Positions 35,132 to 45,767 of a stretch of DNA of 64,000 nt are shown piece by piece; the first letter of the stretch is position 1; the number at the start of each line of letters is the position of its first letter. Location of the stretch: NCBI GenBank assembly GCA_903813345.2, contig CAIIXF020000011.1:9832842-9896841 (forward strand). The letters are read 5' to 3'. A model generated the notes under the pieces. It saw only the letters and a program-made list of their open reading frames with translations. It was not told the DNA's origin and made no database searches. The DNA is from Owenia fusiformis. Lineage: Eukaryota; Annelida; Polychaeta; Sabellida; Oweniidae. Made by a program: the position numbers and the translations under genes.

Positions 35132-35345
35132 AGAAAAACAACTCCACGGAGTAGCAAATCCCACCGAACAAAACATGTTTTGATAAAAAAAATTGAGCCA
35201 ATTTCATCCACTGGTATTTGAATTATCAAAGATTATGTCTTTATGAAACATGGTTGCCATTTTGAAATTCAGCTGTCATCTTTAGATTTCTTCTTTAGCA
35301 GAGAATGTCCGTCCAATGGTATCTGGGTTATCAAAGGTTATCAAA
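35132..35345 (+). repeat. Family B element, 5' part (interrupted)
   Basis: Head ACTAGAAAAACAACTCCACG then GAGTAGCAAATCCCACCGAA, first units, then broken by the TIR element at 35346. It continues at 38573. Confidence 0.7.
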
Positions 35346-35519
35346 CAGTGGAGACGATGGGCTCGATTGCCGTATCATACTGCATTTGAACGGCGATACG
35401 GCAATTGCCGTATAGAACGTCATTATTTGTAATAACGGTTATCTTTTAAAAATCTAAACAATTCCAGACTTCAAATTCATATTAAATTATATAACATCCA
35501 TAGTAAGTACAATATTAAA

Positions 35520-36005
35520 GTTTATCCCACGATTAATGTGTTATCTGTACAATAACAGCTATTGATATTTCTGATATTATTGAAATCCGTGTGATATTTT
35601 CCAGAAAATCGTTTATCAAACTCATATGCGTGTGATATCGTTTATCTCACGCATATCCGTGTGATATCACATTTGCATTTCGCGCCACAATATTGTTGGA
35701 AATTAGGTCAGATAATTTATTCTCTTTTGAGAAAATAGGTCCGTTAATTTATTCTCTTTAGTTTCATTGGTGTATTGAATTACGATTGTGTATATAATTT
35801 GATTGGAAGGCTGCTTATAATAACGATTAAAAAATGGTATTTATGACAAACTATATCATGTACAGAAAGTAGTGCATATTACTGCGCAGTGGTCGGTGCA
35901 AATTCGTCTGAAGAAGAATTGGCGAATTTCTAGTTTATATTGTCTGCCAATGTCCTGGAAATTGGATCAGAGCAAAAGGACTGTGATTGTGATCATGGGA
36001 TAAAC
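35520..36005. repeat. Nested MITE-like inverted repeat
   Basis: GTTTATCCCACGAT at the left pairs with ATCATGGGATAAAC at the right. Inside are several GTGTGATATC words. Confidence 0.5.
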
Positions 36006-36008
36006 CCA

Positions 36009-36155
36009 ATATCACATAATTTCTCGTGATATCATTTTATCGCCTCGTAGATATCAAATATCAACACTCATTCGCTTCGCTCACTCGTGTTGATATTTGA
36101 TATCAACTCGGTGATAAAAATGATATCACTCAAAATGATGTGATATTCTGTATAT
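36009..36155. repeat. Palindrome with GATATCAAATATCAACAC arms
   Basis: The 18-bp arms 36050-36067 and 36087-36104 are exact inverses around TCATTCGCTTCGCTCACTC; weaker pairing (ATATCACAT, TGATATCATTTT) extends outward. Confidence 0.75.
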
Positions 36156-36739
36156 TTTCCATAAATAGGGGGTTTAAATTTAATGACATGAAATATTTTG
36201 TCCTAGATATCGTTTATTTCTACTCCAGTGCACAAGGGCCGATTACAGCATGAAATCCCTGAAATTGTGAAATTACAACAGACCCTCCTTGTACTTATTT
36301 TCGGCAATATTAAATAAAGAGATGGCATCAATTTTTTAATTCATATTAGAAGAACATATATAAAATAAACTTTTCCTCGCGTGCATTTAAATTCTGCCGT
36401 GTGCAATTACTCCCGTGGGTTCTCAAAGTTTCACTTATTTTAGGCAAAAGACAAAAACGTACTTTGGGGGTTTAGGTGCTCTTCAGACATTCCAGAGGCG
36501 AGAATAACATGAAACCAGACAGGTTTTAATTTTGATTTTATCGTTTTTATAAATAACATCGTCTTCCTGCATGCATTTTGGGTTTGATTCATCCTTTACA
36601 CTGACGTAAAGTCATACTAGATCGCGTTCAGAGTACTAAGTACCGTTCGCATTACTACTGTTCTCAGACGGACAATGCTGCCTGGATAATTTCGTCCAGC
36701 AACCAATTCGCCCAGAAACAAAACCAAGAGACGTATGTA

Positions 36740-37320
36740 GCAAGTTCCATTTCTAGAAACTCAGTTTAGAGTCGGGAAAGTGACTTGAGAATGCAGGAAA
36801 ACTGACCAATCAGAATGCCCGATTCCTCAGTATTTCTAAAGTGAATCTTCGATATTGGAGAAACTTTTCACGTTCGAATTCCACCTGTCTATTGCACGTG
36901 GATCGCTTCAAAAGTGATACAATCGGGAAGCTGGTTTTGTCAGCTTCACTATGACATTATGCTTTTAGAAATCGACCGAGAAATGGCGGAGAAAAAGACC
37001 GAAAAGTGTCATTTCTAAAACGGCGAGTTTGGAGAGCTAAAGTGGATTGGGACTGCAAGAAAGCCGGCCAATCAGAACGCAGGATTTCTTATGTGAAACT
37101 TGGAATTCGAGAAATCGCCTTTACTTTCTATTTCCTCAGTTTTCTCGCAATTTGGTCACTACAAAGTGGAACCATCAGAAAGCTTTAGTTCCGAGCATAA
37201 CCATGGTCTTATTTATTTCGAAATCTGTCCACTAATAGCAGAGTTATAGACTAATAAATGCCATTTTTTAAACAGCCAGTTTAGAGCCAGAAAGTGGATT
37301 CAGACTGCAACAACGTTATG
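36740..37320 (+). repeat. Degenerate ~255-bp tandem, three partial copies
   Basis: CATTTCTA(A/G)AA....CAGTTTAGAG....AAAGTG recurs at about 36749, 37009 and 37263, each followed by a CCAATCAGAA.GC-type or similar block. Confidence 0.45.
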
Positions 37321-37329
37321 CAAATTAGC

Positions 37330-38500
37330 TAGACGTGTCTAGGTTAGTAGCACACGTATGTGGGTAAGTAGGTTTGCTCTGTCAAGGCCGCGCATGTATC
37401 AATATATAAGCAGATCTCGGCCGTTTCAGCATACTTCATACAGGTATGAATCGTTGCGTGTACTTTCACGGAATCCACGCAGATTGAAAAATGTTGATAC
37501 ATATTTGATCATTTCCATTTACTAGTATTAAATTATATTACAGCGGAAATATTACATTTTGCATCGGAAAACCTACTTACTTCAACCTGAGACTAACATA
37601 ATCAGATAAAAGGAATTTTAAACTTTATCCGAGAGTTGTATCTCCCGTGTCGCGGCACCCGCAATTAGATATGTATAGTCTCAGCTTCAACATAGGAGGA
37701 GGAAAGACATGTACATCATACAAACTTCATTCAAATACACACAGTAATAAACTCATAATTATAAAGAAATTCTTGAAACCTTTATTGCAATTGCAAATGC
37801 GCAAAGAAGACTTTATTTCATGTATTTGGTTCCGTAATACTTGTCAAACTATAGGCCTTCATGCACATTAGACTGCCAAGAACGTTTTTATAGCGATCTA
37901 CCACGGGCAATAGATCTACTACTAAGTTTTGTTTTTTCGTGGATAATGACAAATATTCCATTTCCCTTCCCTTCCCATTTCCCAAGGAAAAATCTTTTTA
38001 ACTGAATCTCACAGATTTCATATCGCAAATAAACAGTATCGCATAATATAATCGACAATGTTTTGATTAAATATACTGGCCATACTAACTGACTAATAAT
38101 TGATATATCTTGTCTTGGTTCAGTCTATTTTAGTAATTAAAAATCAGTGATTTAAATGCTATACCTAATTTTGAATATTGTTTATCCAAAGTAAAATTGG
38201 TTGTGAATAGAAATAAAAATGTATTTCAAAGTTTCAGTGTTAAGCGCAGTATTGATTATATTTAAGTATTGCACTACGCTGGAGCCTAGAAAGTATAAAA
38301 ATGACTTTTTAATTTAAACCAGCGTAAAATTGAATTTCGAATTATAATATTTGCTTGAGTCGTGTTAATAGACCTTCCAGGGCTTTTGTATTTGGGCGAT
38401 AATAAAAAATAAATACTCTTAATAAAATTGACGCACGATACCGCAATTGCCGTATTATGCTTTAATAGCGCTGAGTTGCTAGACATGCGCGTTTGGAATT
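37330..38500. other. Interior of the 3.2-kb element, no gene seen
   Basis: AT-rich. Short frames (37647-37871, 38286-38486) match nothing I recognise. Confidence 0.35.
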
Positions 38501-38572
38501 AAAATAAGACGAATTGCCGTATCGTCGTTTAATTGCAATATGATACGGCAATTGAGCCCATCGTCTCCACTG

Positions 38573-39610
38573 TCAAAGATGGCAGCCATTTTGAAATTCA
38601 GCTATCGCCTTTGAAATTTCTTCTGAAGCAGATCTCCTTTTTTCCTAAACATCAGCATATAAAATTGGAACCAAATCCATCCACTAGTATTTAAGTTATC
38701 ATTAATTACGTTTTTTTACGAAAAATGGCGGCCATTTTGAAATTCAGTGGCCATCTTGAAAATTTATTTTTGAGCAGAACTTCTTTGTCTCTAGGCATCA
38801 GCATATAGAATTTGAACCAAATCCGTCAACTGGTATTTGAGTTATCAAAGGTTACGTTCTTTTATGAAAAATGGCGGCCATTTTGAAATTTAGCTACCAC
38901 GTTGAAAATCCCTTCTCAAGCAGAGCTCCTATGTCCCTAGGCATCATCATGTAAAATTTGAACCAAATCCATTCAACGGTAATTGAGTTATCAAAGATAA
39001 TGTTTTTTATGAAAAATGGCCGCCATTTTAAAATTTAGTTGCCATCTTGAAAATCCTTTCTTGAGCAGAGCTCCTATGTCCCTAGGCATCAGCATCTAAA
39101 ATTTAAACCAAATCCAATCAATGGTATTTGAGTTATCAAAGATAACGTTTTTTTATGAAAAATGGCCGCCATTTTGAAATTTAGCTGCCATCTTGAAAAT
39201 CTTTTCTCGAGCAGAGCTCCTATGTCCCTAGGCATCAGCATCTTAAATTTGAACCAAATCCATTTAATGGTCTTTGAGTTATCAAAGATAACGTTTTTTT
39301 TACGAAAAATGGCCGCCATTTTGAAATTTGGTGGCCATCTTAAAAATGACTTCTTGAGCAAGGCTCCTTTGTACCAAGGCAACAGCATATAAAATTTGAA
39401 CCGAATCCATTCACTAGTATTTGAGTTATTAAAGATTATATTTTTTCCGAAAAATGGCCGCCATTTTGGATTAAGCGGCCATATTGAAAATTCCTTCTCG
39501 AGCAGAGGTCCTACACCCATAAGGCATAAGTCTATAAAATTTGAATGACATCCGTCAACGGGTATTTGAGTTATTGCCCGGACACACGAACGGACGGACG
39601 ATGTTGATGT
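38573..39610 (+). repeat. Family B element, 3' part, seven ~143-bp units
   Basis: Each unit has AAAATGGC(G/C)GCCATTTTG, CTCGAGCAGAGCTCCTATGT, CTAGGCATCAGCAT, AACCAAATCCAT and TATTTGAGTTATCAAAG. It ends with GCCCGGACACACGAACGGAC, then is cut. Frames at 39089-39520 and 39162-39392 are artefacts. Confidence 0.85.
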
Positions 39611-39614
39611 CTAG

Positions 39615-39845
39615 GGAAAAAGGAGATCTGCTTAACAAGAAATTTCAAAGCATCAGCTGAATTTCAAAATGGCTGCCATTTTTCATAAAACGCTAATCTT
39701 TGATAACTCAAATACCAGTGGATGGATTTACTTCAAATTTTAAATACTGATGCCTAGATATAAAGGAGCTTTATTAAAGTTTTCCAGTTTAATCAAAATT
39801 GACCAAAAGACATCCTCCTAGACATGTTTCAAAATAGTTATCACA
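39615..39845 (-). repeat. Family B unit, reversed
   Basis: The complement of the family B unit (TGATGCTTTGAAATTTCTTG, TGGCAGCCATTTTGAAATTC) abuts the previous array in opposite orientation. Confidence 0.6.
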
Positions 39846-40086
39846 CATTTCAAATTATGTGATGCAGGAATTTGCTTTCGTTGATTATCCTTTCATGGAA
39901 AATTTCCTGTATGACTGTATACCTACACATGACTGGACAGTTATATAATAGTAAGGAAATATCCAAGTAGAAGGAACACAGACTCGATGCAAAACTAGGT
40001 TGATTTGACTAGTGTGCTTATGAATCGGGTCAACCCTAACCTTAACAAAGATTTCTTAACCTAAAACAGAAGAATATCCGCCCTAC

Positions 40087-40180
40087 CTGACATTGGTTGG
40101 TATATCCTTATCAGATTTATATGTTCCCGACCAGACAAGCACTTTTCTGTTAAAACTGGTCAGATGTCTTGCATCAGATT
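40087..40180 (-). CDS. FAM162: FAM162 (UPF0389) protein, exon 2
   Basis: This 94-nt exon lies between an AATTTTTTCAG acceptor and TCAG|GTAGGG donor. It encodes SDARHLTSFNRKVLVWSGTY then KSDKDIPTNV. The pattern P/LTSF.+K.L.W.G.+K....IP..V is the conserved block just before the basic-plus-membrane segment in FAM162 proteins. It starts with two bases of a codon and ends with two; exon 1 ends with one (giving Glu) and exon 3 begins with one (giving Ser). Introns on either side are 10,070 bp and 9,920 bp. The longer open frame around it extends into intron on the upstream side. Confidence 0.88.
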
Positions 40181-40643
40181 CTGAAAAAATTGAAAAAGCT
40201 TTAAAATAACTGAAATAGAAATGAGTGTTCAAAAAATTTATTATGACATTAACCCTGGGCATTAACATGGGCCACTTATTAGGGTCAATATTCAATCATG
40301 AAGTGTAGAGGCGTAGATGCTAAATCAGCTAAACATTTTGTATCTGTCAAAATCCATTTTCATTCTACTTCATCAATGAAATATAATAGTATAATCTTTG
40401 GATTTACAAAGTTGTATGACATTTGATAATAATAATACAGGGTTTGCACACCATCGACTATGATCTATGATCTATTGAGGATGTGACATTTAATAATGTT
40501 TTATTCAGTTTTCGTTTTGCAAATAAAAAATAAATATTTAATTAAACCTGGCCTTATTATTATTCTGTGTTTATCTTTACTGCTTCCATAAAATCAACCT
40601 CCGATCACAGGGCTTCAAAATCCAGAATATATTCTTTCTTTTT

Positions 40644-40801
40644 ACCCCCTGCGATAAGCAGTTAGCATTTCCCCGATTAAGAACTCGCAATCTGATTGGC
40701 TGTCGCAACACGGCAACAGAAATCATGTCTAATTCATTGCGCATAATAAGATCACGTGATTCAGTTTAATCGGGAGCTTCCAAATTGGTTATAGCAGGGG
40801 G
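40644..40801. mobile_element. 158-bp MITE with CCCCCTGC ends
   Basis: CCCCCTGCGATAA ... CCCCGATTAA pairs with TTAATCGGGAG ... TTATAGCAGGGGG. Upstream of FAM162 exon 2, in intron 1. Confidence 0.6.
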
Positions 40802-41352
40802 AGGAAGGAGGTACGGATTCTGGACCCTTGCGTAGGAGGATGCCATAAAATAGGCCAGATAATATGATGCTGGATAAAAGATATGATATATGCAGTAAGG
40901 AATCATTTCAAATTATATACGTCATGGAACAATTGGATGTATTTGAACAGTCATGGGAGGGGCTGGCATTTAGCATTTAAGTAAGCCTTTTGTTAACGTT
41001 CCCGGGAATTATCAATGCTTGCTTTTCGTCCAGTGCATATTAATAAGGACAATTCAATTATTCTTTTTCAAGCAGAAATTCTATCAATATTGAAACATGT
41101 TATACCCTTGACAGTAATAAACATGGTACCAGGCCAACGATTTATCAGGGTTCTGGTATCAAGCACAGGTATAAAGATTCTACCTACTCGATTGAATGTT
41201 AGTGCCAATGACAAATTGACACTCAATCTAAAAAATCTACCATGGACTTTCCAATCTCCCTCGAATCGAGAATAACATTACATACATGTAGATAATACTT
41301 TTATCCTCTAATTCTACTATTTTGTCTAATAAAGGCCATCTAACCTTTGACA
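40802..41352. other. Unassigned, one open frame without recognised domain
   Basis: The + frame 41015-41275 (86 residues, including INMVPGQRFIRVLVSSTGIK) has a less repetitive composition than its surroundings. It matches no family I know and lacks flanking splice evidence. Confidence 0.25.
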
Positions 41353-42612
41353 ACCAGAACAACGGCAACGCCAATGCGTAGCAAATCCCATCGAACAGAA
41401 ATGGCTGGCATTTTTACAAACGAATAGCAAATATCATAAAACAACACACCAGAAAGGCCACCATTTTCAAAATGGTTGATCACTAGCCAAGTTGTCATCA
41501 GAAGAAAAAATATACTTTTAAGTAGCCACCTCTAAAATCTTTGAAAAATCGCACACGTACTTGTAAAATAACACACATAAAAATGGTGGCCATTTTTCAA
41601 AATGGCCGACTACTCCCCAAAGTTGTATTAGACAATGTGCCATGCTTAAAGCATTCACATATCAAATATGAACAAAATCGCTCCACTACTTTTCGAGTTA
41701 TAGTAAAATACGTTAAAATGGCGGCCATTTTTCAAAATGGCCACCTTCTTCTACCAAAAGTGTCATTAGAAATAGACAGTGTGCCATGCTTATAGTATTC
41801 ACATACCAAATATGAACAAAATTGCTCCACTACTTTTCGAGTTATAGTAAAATACGTTAAAATGGCGACCATTTTTCAAAATTTTTTTCAAAATGGCTGC
41901 CTTCTACCAAAAGTGTCATAGGAGTGTGCCATGCTTATAGTATTCACATACCAAATATGAACAAAATCGCTCCACTACTTTTCGAGTTATAGAAAAAAAC
42001 GTTAAAATGGTGGCCATTTTTCAATTTTTTTTCAAAATGGCCACCTTCTACCAAAAGTGCCATAGGACAACAATACTTTTCGAGTTATAGTAAAATATGT
42101 TAAAATGGCGGCCATTTTTCAAAATTGCCGCCTTCTACCAAAAGTGTCTTTAGACAGTGTGCAATGCTTATAGTATTCACATACCAAATATGAACAAAAT
42201 CGCTCCACTATTTTTTGAGTTATAGCAAAAATCATAAATTGACTAGTAAAGGCCGCCATTTTTCAAGATGGCTACCATGTGCTTCTTTAATATCAACATT
42301 TGTAGCATTGTTAATGTCCTTTATGATTTTTTTACATTTAAAACATATTGCTATTACAGTTTTACATATTGCACCTAAATTACTGTAAAATTGGCACTAA
42401 AATGGCCGCCATTTTGAAATGAGCGGCCATTTTGAAAATCGGCTTTCGAGCAGAACTTCTACTCCCATAGGGTATATGTGTACAAAATATGAACAACATC
42501 GGGCCAACGGTATTTGAGTTATTGCCCGGACGGACGGACGGGCGGACGGACGGACATACGGACGGACGGAGGCGTTCCCTATATCCCTCCGAACTTCGTT
42601 CAATGGGATAAT
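41353..42612 (+). repeat. Family A modular repeat element
   Basis: Head CAGAACAACGGCAACGCC at 41356. About five units, the same unique block, an ACGG tract (42527-42570) and the tail CTCCGAACTTCGTTCAATGG follow. The PSVRPSVRP peptide in the frame 42667-42380 is translated ACGG repeat. Confidence 0.85.
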
Positions 42613-42659
42613 AACAAGTTAAGGCCAGTAAAACTACCAAAAGACACTTGAGTATTATA

Positions 42660-44160
42660 TAACACATCGAAAAAAGTTAGAGTCCAAGAAAGTTACGAAA
42701 AACAGCCAAAGTGACGCTTTTTGCAAAATGCCTACCTAAAAATTCTCAACGATCGATGGTGGAAAAGTTCTAGCTTAAAAAAGTAACGGATATCGACCAA
42801 AGTTACCCTTTTGAAAATTCCTGGCTAAAATGTTCAACACTTGGAGGAATACAGTTAAAAGTAACGTTAAGTGGCCGAATATAAGTGGCCAAAGAAACTG
42901 TTTTGAAAAAGCCTACTGATAAAATTCATCCATTCTGCGTGGAGAAAAGTTTAAGTCCAAGAAAGTTACTGAAAATGGCCAAAGTAACGCTTTTTGAAAA
43001 TGCCTATCTAAAATTCCTCAACGATCGATAGGGTAAAAGTTAGAGTATAAGAAAGTTACGGAAACGGGTCAAAGTTACCCTTTTTGAAAATGCCTGGCTA
43101 AAATGTTCAACACCGTGGCTTGAAGGAAAAGAAAAAAAGTTAAACTCTAATAACGTTATGTTTTTAAGGCAATGTAACGTGTTTTGAAAATAGCTACTTG
43201 AAAATTCATCCATTCTTCGTGGAGAAAAGTTAAAGTTTGATAAAGTTACGTTTTTAAGGCAAAGCAACGTGTTTTGAAAATGCCTTAATCAAAAATCAGC
43301 TATTCTACGTGAAGAAAAGTTAAGCTCTCATAAAGTTTCTTCTAACTAAAGTTACGTTTTTAAGGCAAAGTAACGTATTTTGAAAATGGCTAGATAAAAA
43401 TTCATCAATTGTTCATGTAGAAATGTCAAAGTCCCATAAAGTTATGTTTTTAAGGCAAAGAAACTTGTTTTGAAAATGCCTACATCAAAAATCAGCCATT
43501 CTACGTGAAGAAAAGTTAAACTCTAATAACGTTATGTTTTTAAGGCAATGTAACGTGTTTTGAAAATAGCTACTTGAAAATTCATCCATTCTTCGTGGAG
43601 AAAAGTTAAAGTTTGATAAAGTTACGTTTTTAAGGCAAAACAACGTGTTTTGAAAATGCCTTAATCAAAAATCAGCTATTCTACGTGAAGAAAAGTTAAG
43701 CTTTCATAAAGTTTCTTCTAACTAAAGTTACGTTTTTAAGGCAAAGTAACGTATTTTGAAAATGGCTAGATAAAAATTCATCAATTGTTCATGTAGAAAT
43801 GTCAAAGTCCCATAAAGTTATGTTTTTAAGGCAAAGAAACTTGTTTTGAAAATGCCTACATCAAAAATCAGCCATTCTACGTGAAGAAAAGTTAAACTCT
43901 AATAACGTTATGTTTTTAAGGCAATGTAACGTGTTTTGAAAATAGCTACTTGAAAATTCATCCATTCTTCGTGGAGAAAAGTTAAAGTTTGATAAAGTTA
44001 CGTTTTTAAGGCAAAGCAACGTGTTTTGAAAATGCCTTAATCAAAAATCAGCTATTCTACGTGAAGAAAAGTTAAGCTCTCATAAAGTTTCTTTTTTAAG
44101 GCAAAGTAACATGTTTTGAAAATGCCAACATGAAGTTAAAAGAGCCATATCAAAGTCCAA
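42660..44160 (+). repeat. ~94-bp satellite with 376-bp higher-order repeat
   Basis: Monomers carry GTTACGTTTTTAAGGCAAAG then TAACGTGTTTTGAAAATG and CTACGTGAAGAAAAGTTAA. From 43139 a four-monomer block repeats at 43515 and 43891, an exact 376-bp spacing with few differences. Earlier monomers (42660-43138) are more diverged. A stray monomer follows at 45275-45345. Confidence 0.9.
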
Positions 44161-44161
44161 T

Positions 44162-44515
44162 AAAGTTACATTTTACGGTAGGTTTAAAAAAACGGGAGTT
44201 TTTGCGGTAGATTTAAAAAAAAACGGGAGTTTTTATGGTAGATTTCTGAAAAAACAGGAGTTTTTACGGTAGATTTCTGAAAAAACTGGAGTTTTTACGG
44301 TAGATTCTGAAAAAACGGGAGTTTTAACTGTAGCTTCTAAAAAAAACGGGAGCTTTTACGGTAGATTTCGGAAAAAAAGGGAGTTTTTACGGTCGATTTC
44401 TGAAAAAACAGGAGTTTTTACGGTAGATTTTGAAAAAACTGGAGTTTTACGGTAGATTTCTGAAAAAACGGGAGTTTTTACTTTAGATTTTGAAAAACTG
44501 GAGTTTTTACGGTAG
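44162..44515 (+). repeat. ~30-bp minisatellite (ACGGGAGTTTTTACGGTAGA)
   Basis: About eleven units, the reverse orientation of the array at 23621-24085; it directly abuts the core at 44516. Confidence 0.9.
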
Positions 44516-44930
44516 ATTTATGAGCATTAAATCCAGCGATTTAATTGGTTGAAATTATGACGCATGCGCAGTTAATAAATTAATTAGAACTTATAATCTA
44601 AGATAGATGTCACTTACGTTCATTATTTCACAGCAGTCCCTACCAATAATGCGCCTTATATTGCGGGAATATTTTGTTTAGCGCCATATAAAAACAAAAT
44701 GTATTCTCCCGACAGAAGTATGACAGAATATGAACTGGCCCCCGTTTGTGGACATTTGGTTTGCAAACTTATACCGAACTGATCGCAGAAAAGCAATTTG
44801 AATCAAGGGAATGAAGTACTTTTAAGTTATTTATGAAAGTATCGATAGTGAACCATGGGAGCCAACCTTCTTGGAGTAAAAGAAAGAAGCGTGCCTGCAA
44901 TAATCAAGGTCACAAATTTGTCAAATTCCT
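44516..44930 (+). repeat. Core of the minisatellite-flanked repeat, copy 2
   Basis: Matches the complement of 23100-23520 over its length, ending AAAGAAAGAAGCGTGCCTGC ... TTTGTCAAATTC. The 139-residue frame at 44833-45252 begins in this core and continues into the next minisatellite; it is not a gene. Confidence 0.85.
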
Positions 44931-44935
44931 TTTAA

Positions 44936-45270
44936 ATACGGTAGATTTCGACAGCAAAAAAACTGAGATTTTACGGGAGTTATACCAAGAATACGGGAGA
45001 TTTTACGGGAGTTATACCAGAAAACGGGAGATTTTACGGGAGTTATACCAAGAATACGGGAGATTTTACGGGAGTTACACCAGAATACGGGAGATTTCAG
45101 CAAAAATACGGGAGATTTTACAGCCATATTTTTTAAAAAAATTACGGGAGATTTTAGTAGAAATACGGTACGGGAGTTTTTACGGGAGAAAACGGTACGG
45201 GAGTTTGGTATTTTTTACGGAAAAACAAAAAATTTACGGGAGATTCCCGTAAAAAAACGGGAGGTTGGCA
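44936..45270 (+). repeat. Second minisatellite (TACGGGAGATTTTACGGGAG)
   Basis: About ten irregular units with GTTATACCA(G/A)GAATACGGGA, ending in ACGGGAGGTTGGCAAGTCTG. That terminal word is shared with 24092 and, reversed, with 50660. Confidence 0.85.
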
Positions 45271-45350
45271 AGTCTGCTTTATCTGAAGAAAAGTTAAACT
45301 CCAATAAAATTATGTTTTTAAGGCAAAGTAACGTGTTTTGAAAATACAGT

Positions 45351-45766
45351 TTTTTTTTTTTTTCAATTTCTCATTTATTCCATATATAACATAAAATACA
45401 TTACAATATTATTGCCTACGTTTTTCAACATTGTCGGCAATATACAAAACATATAAAAATGGAAACAATGAAAATACAATAGATAAGGTACATAATATTA
45501 ATGGCAGGGAATGTTAGAGGCTTTCGGGGGGGGGGGGTTAATCTAAAATATCAAGAGCCTGGCAGATGTAATGGCTAACTATATAAATAATTTGTTCATT
45601 ATCAGTTACTGTGAGATTTCTGTCTCCAAATAATAAAAATTAAATTTTTTCATAAGAGTTTAAATTTTGGAAACGATTGAAAAATCCTAAGGTTTTTAGT
45701 CCTGCTAGGAGAGTGCATCTTTCTTGTTGCAGCAGAGGGCAGTTTAATAAAAAGTGATGCGTTGAT
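45351..45766 (-). pseudogene. Non-LTR retrotransposon 3' end with zinc-knuckle remnant
   Basis: The minus strand from about 45766 encodes STHHFLLNCPLLQQER and, after a stop, FLLFGDRNLTVTDNEQIIYI. This is the H...C knuckle end and terminal helix of the LINE family seen at 12350-13107. A C12 run follows the coding end (+ strand G run at 45525-45537) and a poly(A) of about 15 lies at 45351-45365. It is inserted in a 94-bp satellite monomer, and its 5' side stops at a mariner-like end. Confidence 0.75.
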
Positions 45767-45767
45767 A

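Larger units (their letters stand above)
35346..38572. mobile_element. 3.2-kb TIR element, 5-bp target duplication, no transposase seen
   Basis: CAGTGGAGACGATGGGCTC begins the left end and its exact complement closes the right end. Pairing extends about 60 bp with few mismatches (ATTGCCGTATCATA and CGATACGGCAATT on both sides). TCAAA flanks both ends (35341-35345, 38573-38577). The interior is AT-rich and non-coding, apart from a nested MITE, a palindrome and a three-copy degenerate tandem. CA...TG ends with 5-bp duplications could fit a hAT5-like group, but that is a guess. Confidence 0.8.

Noticed and set aside
41015-41275. 86-residue plus-strand frame as a gene
   Set aside because: No recognisable domain, no splice partner and located in a repeat-filled intron of FAM162 on the other strand.
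42380-42667. Frame with RPSVRPSVRP peptide
   Set aside because: Translation of the ACGG tetranucleotide tract of family A.
44833-45252. 139-residue open frame with repeated RELYQEYGRFYGSYT
   Set aside because: The repeats are the translated ACGGGAG minisatellite and its first part is the dispersed 420-bp core; the equivalent frame at 22929-23177 diverges completely after the core.
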